From the NCBI RefSeq assembly GCF_947507565.1, contig NC_089185.1, positions 744,001 to 808,000 of the forward strand: a stretch of 64,000 nt of DNA, read 5' to 3'. Below the pieces are notes generated by a model, which did no database searches, had not been told where the DNA came from, and saw nothing but the letters and a program-made list of their open reading frames with translations. The position numbers were made by a program, and so were the translations under genes. Positions 27,100 through 40,171 of the stretch are shown here, one piece after another. How positions within the stretch are numbered: position 1 is the first letter of the stretch; each line of letters starts with the position of its first letter. Origin of the DNA: Oscarella lobularis (lineage: Eukaryota; Porifera; Homoscleromorpha; Homosclerophorida; Oscarellidae).

Positions 27100-28452
27100 A
27101 TGGCCACTCAGTCCGTATTCAAGGGATTCAACGCTCCCAGCGACGGTTTATCGTTTCCGAGCGTCGATCTGGCGGGCAAACTCATCATCAAGGCCCAACT
27201 GGACGACGACATTCGCCGCATCCCGATCCACAACGAGGAGATAACTTGCGACGAGCTTCTCCTCATGATGCAGAGAGTTTTCTCCGGTCGACTGTCGCCG
27301 AGAGACGACGTCGTGCTGAAGTACAAAGACGAGGGTAAGAGAACGAAAGGCGCGACCCAAAAAATTACCAAAAAATTGATATCCAAGACGGAGACCTGAT
27401 CACCATAGCGGATAACGCGGATTTGACGTTGGCTAAGCAAACGAGTCGGGTTCTCCGCATAGTCGTACTCGGTAAGGGTCAAAAAAGTAATATCCTATCA
27501 GATTTTTATTATATGTACCTTTTTCTTTATTAGTCAACGGGCAGTTGAAGCCCTACACTCATCTTGATCCCGATTCCGTTCATAATGTGCGAAAGGAATT
27601 GGTGCACGTGCGTGATTGCGTCAATGGGCTGCTGGATCAATTGGATGGCATTCACGTGTCCACTCCGGCCACTGTGGAAAACAAAAAGGACGGTACGGGA
27701 AATGTGAGAATGTGTAGAAATTAAATAATCATTCTTTTACAGTGGAGTCTTCTCCCTCCGCCTCCGTCGTTCCTTCCGCTTCGGAACCCAAATCGACTAA
27801 TTTTGACTCTACCATGTTTGATCCTCTAAAATCAGAGGCCAAGCGAAGTGAAAGTTCTCCAATGCCCTCAAGTGAAGCCACTACTTCGCTGCAAGAATCT
27901 CAGCAAGCTGCTCCGCCGTCGCAAGCCTATCAGCAACAGCAGCAACACGCACCGGCTCCAAGCGTGACTCAAGCTCCAGTTCAACAACCACCGTCACAAC
28001 CTACAACAGTGATAGACCATTACCAGCAACAGCAACAGCAAGCACCAGTGCCTCAACAGCAAGTCCAGGCCCCAGCTGCCGCTTCATCGCCTGTTACATC
28101 ATACAGTGCGCTCGGCGCTTCAACCCAACAGCAGCAGCAGCAGCAGCCGCAGCAGCAGCCGCAGCAACAAACTGGCTACTCAAATCCCAGCCAGTCGTAT
28201 CCAGCCCAAGAAAGAGGCACGCCTGTTCAATACACTCAGTATCAAACGCCTCCAACTTCAGCTTACTCTGGATACCAAGTGCAGCAACAGCAACCGGCCC
28301 AAACGTTCGCGCCTGGATATTCCGGCCAGGCCTATGGGGGTTACACCCAGCAACCACCTGGGAATCCCAACCCATACTCAAGGAAACAACAGCCGCTTCC
28401 TCAACGGCCGCAGGGTGGACCATATTACGGGCAACAGCAACAACCGTACTGA
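27100..28452 (+). CDS. TFG: TFG (Trk-fused gene) protein, ER export factor
   Basis: Scaffold at ER exit sites that clusters COPII carriers. Four exons: 27100-27334, 27388-27471, 27534-27692 and 27743-28452. The PB1 domain covers about residues 20-110, with the near-invariant 'KLIIKAQL' and '[13 protein letters not shown]', then '[11 protein letters not shown]', 'KYKDEDGDLITI' and 'LVNGQ'. A short coiled coil follows ('[13 protein letters not shown]'). The last exon encodes a disordered Gln/Pro/Tyr-rich tail with polyQ runs ending in 'NPNPYSRK', matching the family C-terminus. Full length is about 395 residues. Confidence 0.94.
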
Positions 28453-28552
28453 TTAAAATTATATGTTTCAATTTTGTGTATGCTTGGGGGTATGAACTTG
28501 GCAAGGGGGACTTTGTTTTAGAGGGCTGCATGGAATGTGCTGTGTTCCACAT

Positions 28553-31387
28553 CTATATAATTGGGAGATTAATTGTTCGTAGCGTTTTGTAGAGGCTCTC
28601 CAGTTTGAGTGCAACGTCTCTTACCTCGCTGCTTTCCCCTGACTCAAGCTTCTGTACGATGGCACTTGCTTCGGCCCAAATGACCTAGACAGAGGGCTGT
28701 AGGTATAGAAACTACGTATGTGTCGGTTTCCGTACTTGGAGTTCACTAAGAGCGCCTTGAATCACTGCAATCGATACAGCGGGCCTGTTCAGTGTCACAG
28801 GACGGTCCGCTTGACTCTACAAAAAATCTTCTCGCCATACTCCAGAAAAACAATTAGCAAGCTTACCGCAATTTTTCCCATAATAGCCATCCTCGTTTCC
28901 CTGACAACTTTCTCTGACGGAGAAGACACAGTGATGTCAACATCAGAAGCAGACGAGTCCACTAGCTGCCCAGTTGTGGTCGCTTTCGGCTTTACAAAAG
29001 CAAGCTGAAGGTCAACCGGCGTACCAGCAGGAGTCACCAAATTGCATATCAACTGACGTCCTATTTTCCGCGAATCCAATTGTTCACAGGAAGCGTTTCC
29101 CTCCAGTAAACTTCGAAGGACGCTCTCAAGTCTATCGTCGCCTTTCGCTTTCAACAAAAGCAAACTGTATCGCGATAAGACGACACTGCCAACAGCCAAC
29201 GACGACGTTTCACCCGAAGCGCTGGCGACGTTTCCCTGCAAACAATCGAGCAATTTCGACACGTTCAAACGACAACTAGGAAAGACCAAAGAACTTCCCT
29301 CCTTTGGTCGTAAGAACGACAGCAAATCGAACCCCCGACTAAATAGCCTCGCTCCAGAGCCGCTTATCGCCGATTCAAACGGCACCGGCGGCAAAAACTC
29401 CGCCGCCCATGAAAAATTATAGTTCAGCAAGCAATCGACTCTAAACGGAAGCAAACCGTCGTCGGTCCAGCTAGGCAAGTCGACGTCAAATCGAGCAAAA
29501 CGTCCCGATTTCAGACCACTGATCGGAACCGTCCAATTGACGATATCGCCGTCGCCGCCGCCGCCTTCTCTCTCAGCCCTGCAAGTGATCGACCAACCAG
29601 GCGAGCTGAAGTCGCGTCCCGTGCCGTTCAAAAAACAAAAGTCTATACCCGCGTTGCAGCCCAGGTGACCCCTATCGCGAATAACCGACCGAACGGTCGC
29701 GCTCAAAGGAGCTGTCCCGTCGACGCAGTCGCACAATATGCCAAAAGCGACGTTCAAATCGCGAACGACCTTATCCAAGACTCGCGCTCTCTCGCGCAGC
29801 TCCCTCATTCGATCCGACGACGCCGTTATGTCGCGTATAAGCGACTCCAACTGACTGCTACCATCGCTTAGAGTCATACGATCTCGCAACGTATCCATAT
29901 TGGGAAGAGGCCAAGATACGTTGTACAATAGGCCGTCGGAGGTAAGAGCTACGCAACGCGGGGACGATTTGGGACCCGTTCCCAGCCACAGAACGCTCTC
30001 CGCTAATGGGATCTTAATCGAACTAAGACTAGAGTGCAACGGTAAATTGCCGGCCGAGTCGTCGACAACCAGCGTCTTATCTTTATAGTGAAATATAGAT
30101 TCCCCGTGGAGATGCTCGCTGTCGTCTTTGCTGAGAACGAGATTCGTGGCGTAGAGCGTTTCGCCGGTCGAATGAAGGAGCCAGTGATCGTCGGGGGTGA
30201 TGCACGCTGCCACGACGGGACCGGGAACGTTGTACTCTTTGAATAGAAGACCGTCGCTTTGGGGGGTTGGATTGGACGTGACGACGGTAAGTTTTCCTGA
30301 GTTTCCAACTACTAGGACGGCGTCGGCGGCGCCGTCGATTTTTATTGTCAAGAGGTGGAGAGAATGAATCGGTTCGTCGATGGAACACAAGACGGGCGGA
30401 TCGACTTGGCTGAGCCAATCAAAATCGTCGTCACCGCCTTCGACTTTGATGATCGAAATGTCCGGATCTGGTGGAGTCGAAGCGGCGGCGGCGGCGGCGG
30501 CGGCGAATTGAACAGCAACGCTTCGCACCAGACCCTGCTGATTGCCGTAGAGAAGAAAAGGATAATTGACGTCGAATCCAAATAGCCGACGAAAGAAGAC
30601 GGAGTCAATACCACCGCTATCGGTATCTCCTCCTTTTATTCTCGAGCAAACGCAAAGGAAAGGAAGCGACGAATTCGACTGTCTTTCCTCTTCACTCTCC
30701 TTTGCAAAGTGAAACTGCATTCGCGGTGTCGCCTTGTAGACGAGCCGCGACGCCGTCGCCGTCGCCGTCGTCGCTTCAAAAATTGACAGACACCACGTCG
30801 TACGGCAGTCCTTGAGAATAGCCAAAAACGACGACGACGCGTAAAACGACACGACCCCTTCCTCGATCCCGATGCACCAGTCGTCTTTCGCGTCGATAAT
30901 CCCGATGAAACGATCGGAAGTTGACGGCGGCGGCGGCGGCGGCGTAACAACGACGGACGACTCCGTCTTGGCGAATTTCGGCGGCGATTCAGCGGACGCG
31001 ACTATTCTATATTCAAAAAATGCATTGCGCGTTGTTGTGAGCGTCGATTTCGGAGTCTCCTGCACCTCTTTTGGGGATATTTCTCGTCGACGGGAAAGCG
31101 AAAGAGTCGCCCGTCGCGCGTCACGACGAGCGCCAACGAAACGTCGCATTTCACGACGTCCGTCCATACGACCGGACTTTGGAACCGATACTGCGTCTAG
31201 AAAGCGACGTTTCGCGACCGAACGAGGCGTTTTTCTCGAGTCGCCGCACCTTTTGCCCGTCGTCGTCGACGACGGTCAGTATTCGCGATTCTTCGCACGA
31301 TACAATTGTGCGAAAATTGACTCGACGACATAAACAGGTCGAAGAGAAGCCGTTCACACGAGCGAACGGACGAAAACCGGCGAGCAT
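28553..31387 (-). CDS. FAAP100: Fanconi anaemia core complex-associated protein 100
   Basis: Core-complex scaffold that binds FANCB and FANCL and supports FANCD2/FANCI monoubiquitination. Exons on the minus strand: 31387-31250, 31196-31066, 31006-28867, 28816-28736 and 28684-28553. I set the start at ATG 31387 because the translation then reads MLAGF, recalling the YLAGF of vertebrate FAAP100. Splicing the two short introns restores 'VVWTDVVKCDVSLALVV'. Further matches are 'KEYNVPGPVVAACI', a coiled coil near 'RELRERARVLDKVV', 'PGWSITCR', 'NWTVPISGL' and the last helix 'LESLYKTLR'. The beta-propeller-like N-terminus is inferred. A through-reading frame reaching 31167 mistranslates intron 2. 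Overall similarity is low, but the motifs agree in order and spacing. Confidence 0.82.
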
Positions 31388-31471
31388 GGAGCACTCCGCA
31401 CTCCGTGATGTCCCGTAAGACTTCCACAATGTATGCTTCCACCTCTATATTTTTCTGCCCTTTGCATCATT

Positions 31472-34002
<2,531 letters not shown>

Positions 34003-34034
34003 CTTGACGTCAAAGTGCGCTAAGGCGGATTCCG

Positions 34035-34076
34035 TTATTTATTTATTTATTCATTCATTCATTTATTTATTTATTT
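34035..34076. repeat. (TTTA/TTCA)n microsatellite
   Basis: About ten tetranucleotide units, with TTCA variants in the middle. It fills most of the 73-bp spacer between ELP3 and the YdcF-like gene and abuts the YdcF stop codon. Confidence 0.85.
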
Positions 34077-34750
34077 CAGTTTTCTGATATTAGATGTTTT
34101 GTGAATCCCGCTTTTATCAAGTGCTCATAAGCTCGCTGAACGCTAGGCGGCACTTCCTGAGGAATTTGAAAACCTTTTGACGGATATACCATGATGCGCT
34201 GCAGGTCGCCCACCATGATGCTAGTGACGTCACGCAGAGAGCCGACAGCATCGTTGGGATACTCCATAAAAGAAATTGGCGGCGAAGTGACGAAAAATCT
34301 CAATTCATCGACATCACCAGGCCACTGTCTACAAAACGTTGCGTACGTTCGTCTTTCCATATAAGGTTTCTGCACCAATATAATGGAGTGGTATTCAATG
34401 CCGGAAGCTTTTAATTTTTCATAGGAAAATCGCACATTTTCTCCCGTATTTGTCGACCGATTCTCCACCAATATATCGGCTTCTTCGACCCCTGCGCGCC
34501 TCGCAACGTCGGCAAATAAATCCGCTTCGCTCTTTTCAAAAACTCCCCGCGTCAAATGTCCCAATCCGCCTGAAAACAAGAGCAATCGAACGAGCCGTCG
34601 CTCGTAGAGACGAACGGCCCATTCAGCGACGCGCAAATCGTGACTGCCTAAGACGAGAGCTAGATCGGCGCGCGGGACTTCGACGCGTTTCCGTCCCATG
34701 CTCATATAGTTCCATATTTCCTCTGCACACCTCAGATCGACGTCATTCAT
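34076..34750 (-). CDS. YdcF/ElyC-like DUF218 domain protein, intronless
   Basis: Single exon of 224 codons, ATG 34750 to TGA 34076. The fold family (DUF218, as in bacterial YdcF, SanA and ElyC) is supported by 'ADLALVLGSHDLRVAE' at the first strand, 'LLFSGGLGHLT' (the GG motif), 'ENRSTNTGENVRFS' (the family's STNTxEN signature), then 'IILVQKPYMERRTYATF'. The order and spacing match E. coli YdcF, a protein reported to bind S-adenosylmethionine. No signal peptide or membrane helix is seen, unlike ElyC/SanA. It is intronless among intron-rich neighbours, which suggests bacterial origin or retroposition, though codon choice looks like the neighbours. Its role in animals is unknown. Confidence 0.85.
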   Translation of the reverse strand: MNDVDLRCAEEIWNYMSMGRKRVEVPRADLALVLGSHDLRVAEWAVRLYERRLVRLLLFSGGLGHLTRGVFEKSEADLFADVARRAGVEEADILVENRSTNTGENVRFSYEKLKASGIEYHSIILVQKPYMERRTYATFCRQWPGDVDELRFFVTSPPISFMEYPNDAVGSLRDVTSIMVGDLQRIMVYPSKGFQIPQEVPPSVQRAYEHLIKAGFTKHLISEN

Positions 34751-34811
34751 AGTTCTCGTGTTTGGGGGCGCGGCAGGATACTGAAGATATCAATCCAGTC
34801 GTCGTTTCAAG
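34751..34811. promoter_or_regulatory. Divergent spacer, YdcF-like / PAP2-like
   Basis: 61 bp between start codons; no TATA box. It includes 'gggggcgcggcagg', a possible GC-box-like element. Confidence 0.45.
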
Positions 34812-36303
34812 ATGGCGACTCCTCCCGTGTCCGCCGTTTCGCGAAGCGTGCCGCCGTCATGTAGGCAATTTCACAGTTCTTTCGTTCGTGACTTCATGAA
34901 ATCCTGCAGGTTATATCGAATTCTCCGACGAATGGGAAGCGACATTGATGGCGCTAGACGACAAAGCGACTCAATTGGCCCAGCAATTCACCTCTCCTAT
35001 TCTTAGACTTTTTCACGCGATCCTCTTGGGTAGGCACTGTTCTCGCTCGCACTTCGTCTCGTCCGTCATTTCGAATCTCTCGCAGTCGTGACGTCCATTG
35101 AGCTAGGCGTCATCGCGTCCTATGCACTTCTCTATTTGGGTCTCAACAACATAGCGACGCTTGTCATCGCGATGACGTCAACGTTAGTCGTCGTTTCGCA
35201 GTTGTCCAAACGCTTCGTCTGGCGCGATCGACCTCACATGGTCGGCAGAGCGAAAAGGGTATTTCCTAAAATTTCTCTTTTTGCTTTCTTGGAATTTCGG
35301 TTTTTTTTCTTGCTGATCAGATAGGAGCCGTCGATTCGACGTCGTCGTTCCCGTCGCGTGCCGTAACCAGTGGCATCGTCTATTTGTACACGCTTGCCGG
35401 TTGCTTTGAGTTGGCCTGGTCCGAGGGCAAAGACAATCTTGCAAAGTTTGATGTCTTTTGGACGCTGCCCTTTCTCTCGCTGACAGTACTGGAAACAATC
35501 AATACGAGCTTTTTCAGAGTACAGTACTTCATTCCGTCCTCACTTGCTATTGACGTCAACCTTCTGCTCAGATTCACGTTGGTGCTCATTATATCAGTGA
35601 CTGCCTTGGGGGCATACTCCAAGTAAATGTCCTTTTCTCTTCTCTGGGGCTCTTTCCCCTATCCCTCTTTATGTTCCCACAGGGAATCTGTGTCTGTTAT
35701 GTGGGCCAAAGTGTCTACTACATTTTTGCCAACGAATGTTGCATGGCAGCCCTGCTGACTTCAAAAGGTCAGTCCGCATGTATTATATTATACACGTAAT
35801 CATTAGTGTCATAGAAATCGCAGAAAGAGCGTTACTACTAGTCGATATTAGCTGGATGCCAATTGCATGTTGGACAATAGCGGGTGCACTCTTCATGACA
35901 GTAGTAAGCCTACCCCAATTCCAGTTTTGGAGCAAGTCACATTACGTACTAGGGTGAGTACCAACAAAAGCACGGCGCAGTGACTGTACACGCCATCTCT
36001 TTAGTTTGCTCTACCCGTGCTTGATGACGGTGTTTACATTTCTCTGCTGCGATACCCACAATTTTCCCTTGGTTTCCCATCTAGCTGTTCTTCCCGGGTC
36101 AGTTTGCATAGCAATCATCATACCAACAGTACTAATTGTGAGCAGCAATCAGTGTACCTCTAATGCCTCAAATAACTAATCTCTGCCTTTAGCTTATAGG
36201 TCGGTATCTCTTGCCTCATTCTTCACTGATCAAATCAGTCGCCTCTTTTCTTTTTCTCCACTCTGTTTCTGCTGGCTTACTTATTTTTCACAGAGCCGCG
36301 TAA
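34812..36303 (+). CDS. Polytopic membrane protein, degenerate PAP2-phosphatase-like
   Basis: Eight exons: 34812-34860, 34910-35029, 35086-35258, 35321-35596, 35683-35767, 35824-35953, 36005-36137 and 36193-36303, about 358 residues. Several hydrophobic spans follow a short polar N-terminus. The sequence 'KRFVWRDRP' fits the first PAP2 motif K-x6-RP exactly. The next expected motif PSGH appears as 'SFPSRAV', without the histidine. The third (SR-x5-H-x3-D) is at best 'FFRVQYFIPSSLAID', again without the histidine. If related, it is a non-catalytic member of the lipid-phosphatase superfamily; alternatively it is an unrelated membrane protein with a chance K-x6-RP. I chose the exon 4 donor TCA|GTGACT because the alternative donor at 35623 leads to an early stop. 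Confidence 0.6.
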
Positions 36304-36553
36304 CTCAAATCCAATTAGAATGATTTGCGTTAAAAGCTGGTTATATTATGAAATTAATATAACAAGCACACGTGTCTCTTACTACGCGTTTTCTGTCAAC
36401 AATGCTTTTATCGACGTCTTTGCGGAGATCTTGTGAAGAGAAGCGGAAGGCAATATTAGAAAAAATAGAACAATGACAAGGAAACACGCAACAAACACAC
36501 ATAAGGATCGTCTCCCTTACCTGCCCCTCGTGGCCCCTCCCATTCCCTTCATC
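36304..36553. other. Convergent intergenic region, no gene seen
   Basis: Between two 3' ends (PAP2-like on +, PNISR on -). AT-rich, probably both 3' UTRs. A small further 3' exon of PNISR cannot be excluded, because its stop region also resembles a splice donor. Confidence 0.5.
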
Positions 36554-38060
36554 TTACCTCGATCTTTGCCTACTACCTGGCCGCCTAGAGTGGCCATGAC
36601 GATGACGATGGTGATGGTGATAGCGGGAGGGCGATTTACTTCGACTAGAGGATGACCTTCGACGACGATTTTTTCTTTGCGACGGCGACTTGCTATGCCG
36701 TCGATGCCGTTGACGGTGACGCGACGAAGAAGGGGAACGATCACGAGAAATCACGTTGCCCGACGGAGATGCTTCCTTCCTATCAGGTTCTCGTTCCTCT
36801 TTCTCTTCCTTCTCTTCTTCTTCAGATGATGATGATGTGGCATACAGTTGAAGACCTAAGAGAATGATTTAGTCTGAGATAGCGTATGCCGAAGAGTATT
36901 GTACCCGTTATTGCTTTTGTCGTCTTGGGCGTTGTTGGTTTCCTCCCCTCTTCCTGAACCGATTCATCTTGCATACTAGTCACAACTTCTCTTGCAATGA
37001 CTTGAATTTCCTTGTCGGTCACGGCTAGTAGCAAGTCGGTCAGGACCAAACGCATTTTATACGCCTAAGACAACTGATAGAGAGAGAGAGACGCCCACTC
37101 AAAGCAAATAACTCACGATATCCACGTCATCTTCAGTCTCCTTCTCCTCTTCATTTCTTACTGTCATATCTTCTTTTATCTTGTCTTCTTCATTCTCGTC
37201 CTCGTCGGACGAGTCAATTTGCTGATCGTAACCAGATATCTTTGATGATGCTTTTGCTGCAGAATTTTGCTGCTGATATTCCAAGGTAGCCTGTAGGTGA
37301 TCTCTCATCAGCGCCATTTCTGCTTCAACCATTTCCTGTTCGCTCTTCTTTCTCTTGTCTCTCTCCAACTTCTCCAGTCCCTGTCGTATCCACTGAGGTA
37401 AACGTTTTGATCCGCCCTCACCACTGCTGCTGATACCACCAACGTTTACACTAGTACCTATACAGTATAAAATCGTTTACAAACAAATTTTCCAACTATC
37501 ACCCAATCTAATCCATTGCCAAACTACCTGCGACCAAAGAAACATGGACTCTAACGCTAACGCGCACGCACACACTGCTACCTTGTGTTGGAAGATCGGA
37601 GACCCCGGGGAAATAAGATTCGCCCCCTATAGGAGGAGCGTGTTCCACTGGAAATGCAGCGGGATGAATGGAAGGGAGCTGTGGTGGCAGAGGCGGTCGT
37701 GGATGACTGCTTATCTCAAATCCAGTGGGAGGAGGAGACAGAGCAAAGCTCGGCGGTGGTCCTGCATTCGGATCGAATGGAAATGAGGGTCGAGGGGGGC
37801 CCGGCGGCGGTGGTGGATGGAGAAGTGGGTAAGGAGGACGATGCGGCCACATAGGAGGCCCGGGAATGACGTTAAAGTTCTGGGCGGCTTGAAAGCGAGC
37901 TTGAGCTTCAGCAATTTCCTTCTGACGCGCCCACTCGGCAGCTCGGAATCGCCACACAGAGGATGCATCATCTGGAATTCACTATGCAAGAGTGTCTTTG
38001 CGCAGTCAAAAGAGGACCTTGATTAGCAAAGTGCATCTGTTGATTTTCCAGAGGATCCAT
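36554..38060 (-). CDS. PNISR: PNISR-like arginine/serine-rich splicing-associated protein
   Basis: Nuclear SR-related protein expected to bind pinin in splicing speckles. The start ATG is at 38060 (MDPLENQQMHF) in a 47-nt first exon. Exon 2 encodes 'WRFRAAEWARQKEIAEAQ', comparable to the family's N-terminal 'WIAQRE' helix, then a Pro/Phe/Gly-rich stretch. Next comes 'RLPQWIRQGLEKLERDKRKK', close to the vertebrate PNISR core, an acidic DEDE segment, 'MRLVLTDLLLAVTDKEIQ', and a C-terminal RS domain rich in SRSxS and His/Arg, ending RQRSR. The protein is much shorter than vertebrate PNISR (about 400 versus 800 residues), mainly in the RS tail. Divergent with COQ3, 35 bp away. Confidence 0.85.
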
Positions 38061-38095
38061 TGACTTAGGAAGTTTACCGCGCGCTAGATAAAGAA
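38061..38095. promoter_or_regulatory. Divergent spacer, PNISR / COQ3
   Basis: Only 35 bp between the two ATGs, the shortest divergent spacer in the window, so transcription starts must be extremely close or overlap the opposite 5' coding exon. Confidence 0.5.
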
Positions 38096-39055
38096 ATGCG
38101 TGTTTGGCGACTTTTGCAGCTTTCTCGTCGGTCAAAGTAAGAAGTTGCCTTTAAAATTGATTTTTGAACACAAATCGTTTAGATCGTCTTCATTTTTCGA
38201 CGAACACGCCGACAAATGGTGGAATTCGAAAGGCGAACTTCGTCTTCTCCGCACTATGAATCGCTTACGAGTTCCCCTAATCAAACGAGCGCTATCGGAA
38301 ACGCAGGACAACGCAGACAAACCTAAACCGCTGCAAGGACGCACGATCCTCGATATAGGATGTGGAGGAGGACTCCTAACAGAGGCACAGAAAAAAAATT
38401 GATTATTTGAAATTAGAAATCTATTCTTGGAATAGCCTTTGGCTCGACTGGGAGCTCGTGTGACTGGAATCGACGTGTCGCCTGCAAGCATTGACGCAGC
38501 TCGTCGGCATTCTGAGTTGGATTCAGAGATCGCTGGTAACGTTGACTACATATGTGGATCTGTGGAGGACGTTGCTGGGAAAACGTTTGACTGCGTTGTC
38601 GCTTCCGAGGTGGTCGAACACGTCTCAGATCAGAGGGATTTTATTCAAAAATGTTGCCATGTAGCCAAGGTGATGACAAAACTGCGTAGAAAATTAACTT
38701 AAGTGTCTTTCCTTAGAAGAGTCTTGTTATAACGACAGTCAACCGGACGTATCTCTCTTACGCTTTAGCTATCGTAGCTGCAGAGAGAATCCTTGGCTTG
38801 GTTCCGCGAGGAGCGCATGATTGGGAAAAGTTTGTGACTCCTAATGAACTATCGGAGATGCTAGAGAACGGTAGGGCACAGCTTCAGTTGCTCAAAAATT
38901 TTCTGTACTCTTGACTCTCTCTAGGAGGAGCATCCGTTCATCTGGTACATGGAATGCAACTGAATCCTCTCACCTCTGAGTGGAAATGGGCAACGAATAC
39001 AGACGTCAACTATGCAGTGCTTGCATTTAGAACAAACGAAAAGACAACTGATTAG
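38096..39055 (+). CDS. COQ3: Ubiquinone biosynthesis O-methyltransferase, mitochondrial
   Basis: SAM-dependent enzyme performing both O-methylations in coenzyme Q synthesis. Exons: 38096-38130, 38183-38384, 38436-38669, 38717-38870 and 38925-39055. The N-terminus MRVWRLLQLSRR is Arg-rich without acidic residues, as expected of a mitochondrial presequence. 'FFDEHADKWWNSKGELRLLR' begins the core. SAM motif I is 'ILDIGCGGGLLTEPLARLGA', then 'VTGIDVS', 'CVVASEVVEHV' and 'TYLSYALAIVAAERILGLVP'. The full protein is about 250 residues. Intron 2 is GC-AG (donor GAG|GCACAG), forced by the conserved LLTEPL join. Confidence 0.95.
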
Positions 39056-39147
39056 GACTACTATTAGGAATGAACCTATTCAATTACGTATATAGAAACT
39101 TGAACCAATGATCTTTCTGTAACAGTCAAATGTCATTGGTTGTACCT

Positions 39148-40055
39148 TCACCTCTTCTCTCCACCTCCCATTTTTCCCTTTGTCTGTCTCTTCTTAACGC
39201 CCCAATTATAGATTCGAGCAATATCTTAGTTAGGAAGATTAGTTAAGGAACTTTCCCAAACTTACTCACCACTGGGGACTAATCAATATAATTAATTAAT
39301 TAAAAAGGATACTGACTTCCATTGTGGTTCGCTGATCCTTCACAATCCCTAACTCCCCTTCCGCGTTCTTCAGAGCTCGTTCGGCCGCATCCAGATTTTT
39401 GTGCAACAACGTTTTCGCCTCTTCAAGCTCATACTCCAACATAACATTAGCCTGAGACGATAAACACATAAAACAAATAATTATATAAGAGAAAGAAAGC
39501 TCACCCCGAGCCAGAGACAGACTCGATCAGTTGGCGGGACGTTAGCCTTGATGTAGACCTGATCTGATAGCATGCAATGTGTCGAGAGCTCCTCGCCACC
39601 ATCCTTCACACATACATAGCACAATCAAAAACAACCCAGAGCGACTAGTTGACTACTAATGTAGACTTACTTTTTTAGATTCTATCATTTTAATGCAGTC
39701 TAGACACTTGTTTAGTTCTGGAATCTGGTTTAATAGCCTGTAGAGATCGTCGATTTTTTTGGAATATTTTGCCTTTCTCGTTTTTTTTACCTGCTTTTTC
39801 TGTGGAGAAGCGAGCTCTCCACAACCTTGTACTTTCCCAGGATGTCGTTCATTCGCCGCAGGACGTCGTCCACCGATTCGTTTCCGGGGCTTTTCATGAA
39901 CTCGTTGACGTCTTCCTGCAATAACGCCTAGAAAGGAGCCTCGTCTCTCGAACGCGCTTCCTTACGACGAATTCGGCCTTTGGCGTGTCAAAAACATTCT
40001 TTGTCGCCACCGTGTCATCTTCTTTGGAGCAGGAGGGGGATTCCACTTCGGCCAT
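39148..40055 (-). CDS. VBP1: Prefoldin subunit 3 (VBP1)
   Basis: Alpha-class subunit of the prefoldin hexamer, which passes nascent actin and tubulin to the CCT chaperonin. The start is ATG 40055 (MAEVESPSCS). Exons encode 'PKAEFVEDVNEFMKSPGNES', a first coiled-coil helix ('KYKVVESSLLHRKSRLL'), 'IPELNKCLDCI', the hairpin '[27 protein letters not shown]', and the second helix. The last exon reads 'IARIYNWGVKKR' and ends at a TGA at 39148-39150. The order and length (about 190 residues) match human VBP1. No single long open frame covers it because all its exons are short. Confidence 0.93.
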
Positions 40056-40171
40056 GCTTGATTTTCACACCGCGCACATGCGCATTCGCGAGCGCACACT
40101 TAGTCACGCCTACCTCACAAAAAGCTCGTCTTTTCAAGTCAATGTAGCAGTTGCCTTTTTTTGGCTTGCAC
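40056..40171. promoter_or_regulatory. Divergent spacer, VBP1 / LRR protein
   Basis: 116 bp between start codons, containing 'gcgcacatgcgcattcgcgagcgcac', which includes an NRF1-like GCGCATGCGC-related palindrome (here 'gcacatgcgc'). Confidence 0.5.

Noticed and set aside
28094-28552. Antisense frames over the TFG glutamine-rich exon
   Set aside because: Low-complexity alanine and leucine runs mirror CAG/CAA codons of TFG on the other strand.
31007-31167. A long minus-strand frame starting MDGRREMRRFVG that extends the FAAP100 exon upstream
   Set aside because: It reads through a 59-bp intron (31007-31065) and the preceding exon in the wrong frame. Splicing the two short introns restores FAAP100-like text and an MLAGF start.
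35597-35622. Alternative exon end for the PAP2-like gene at TCCAA|GTAAAT
   Set aside because: Using that donor puts the next exon in a frame that stops after about 25 residues. The upstream donor TCA|GTGACT keeps an open, hydrophobic frame through all remaining exons.
39148-40055. Gene-free stretch between COQ3 and the LRR protein
   Set aside because: No long open frame exists, but stitching short minus-strand exons gives a complete prefoldin subunit 3, so the interval is annotated as VBP1.
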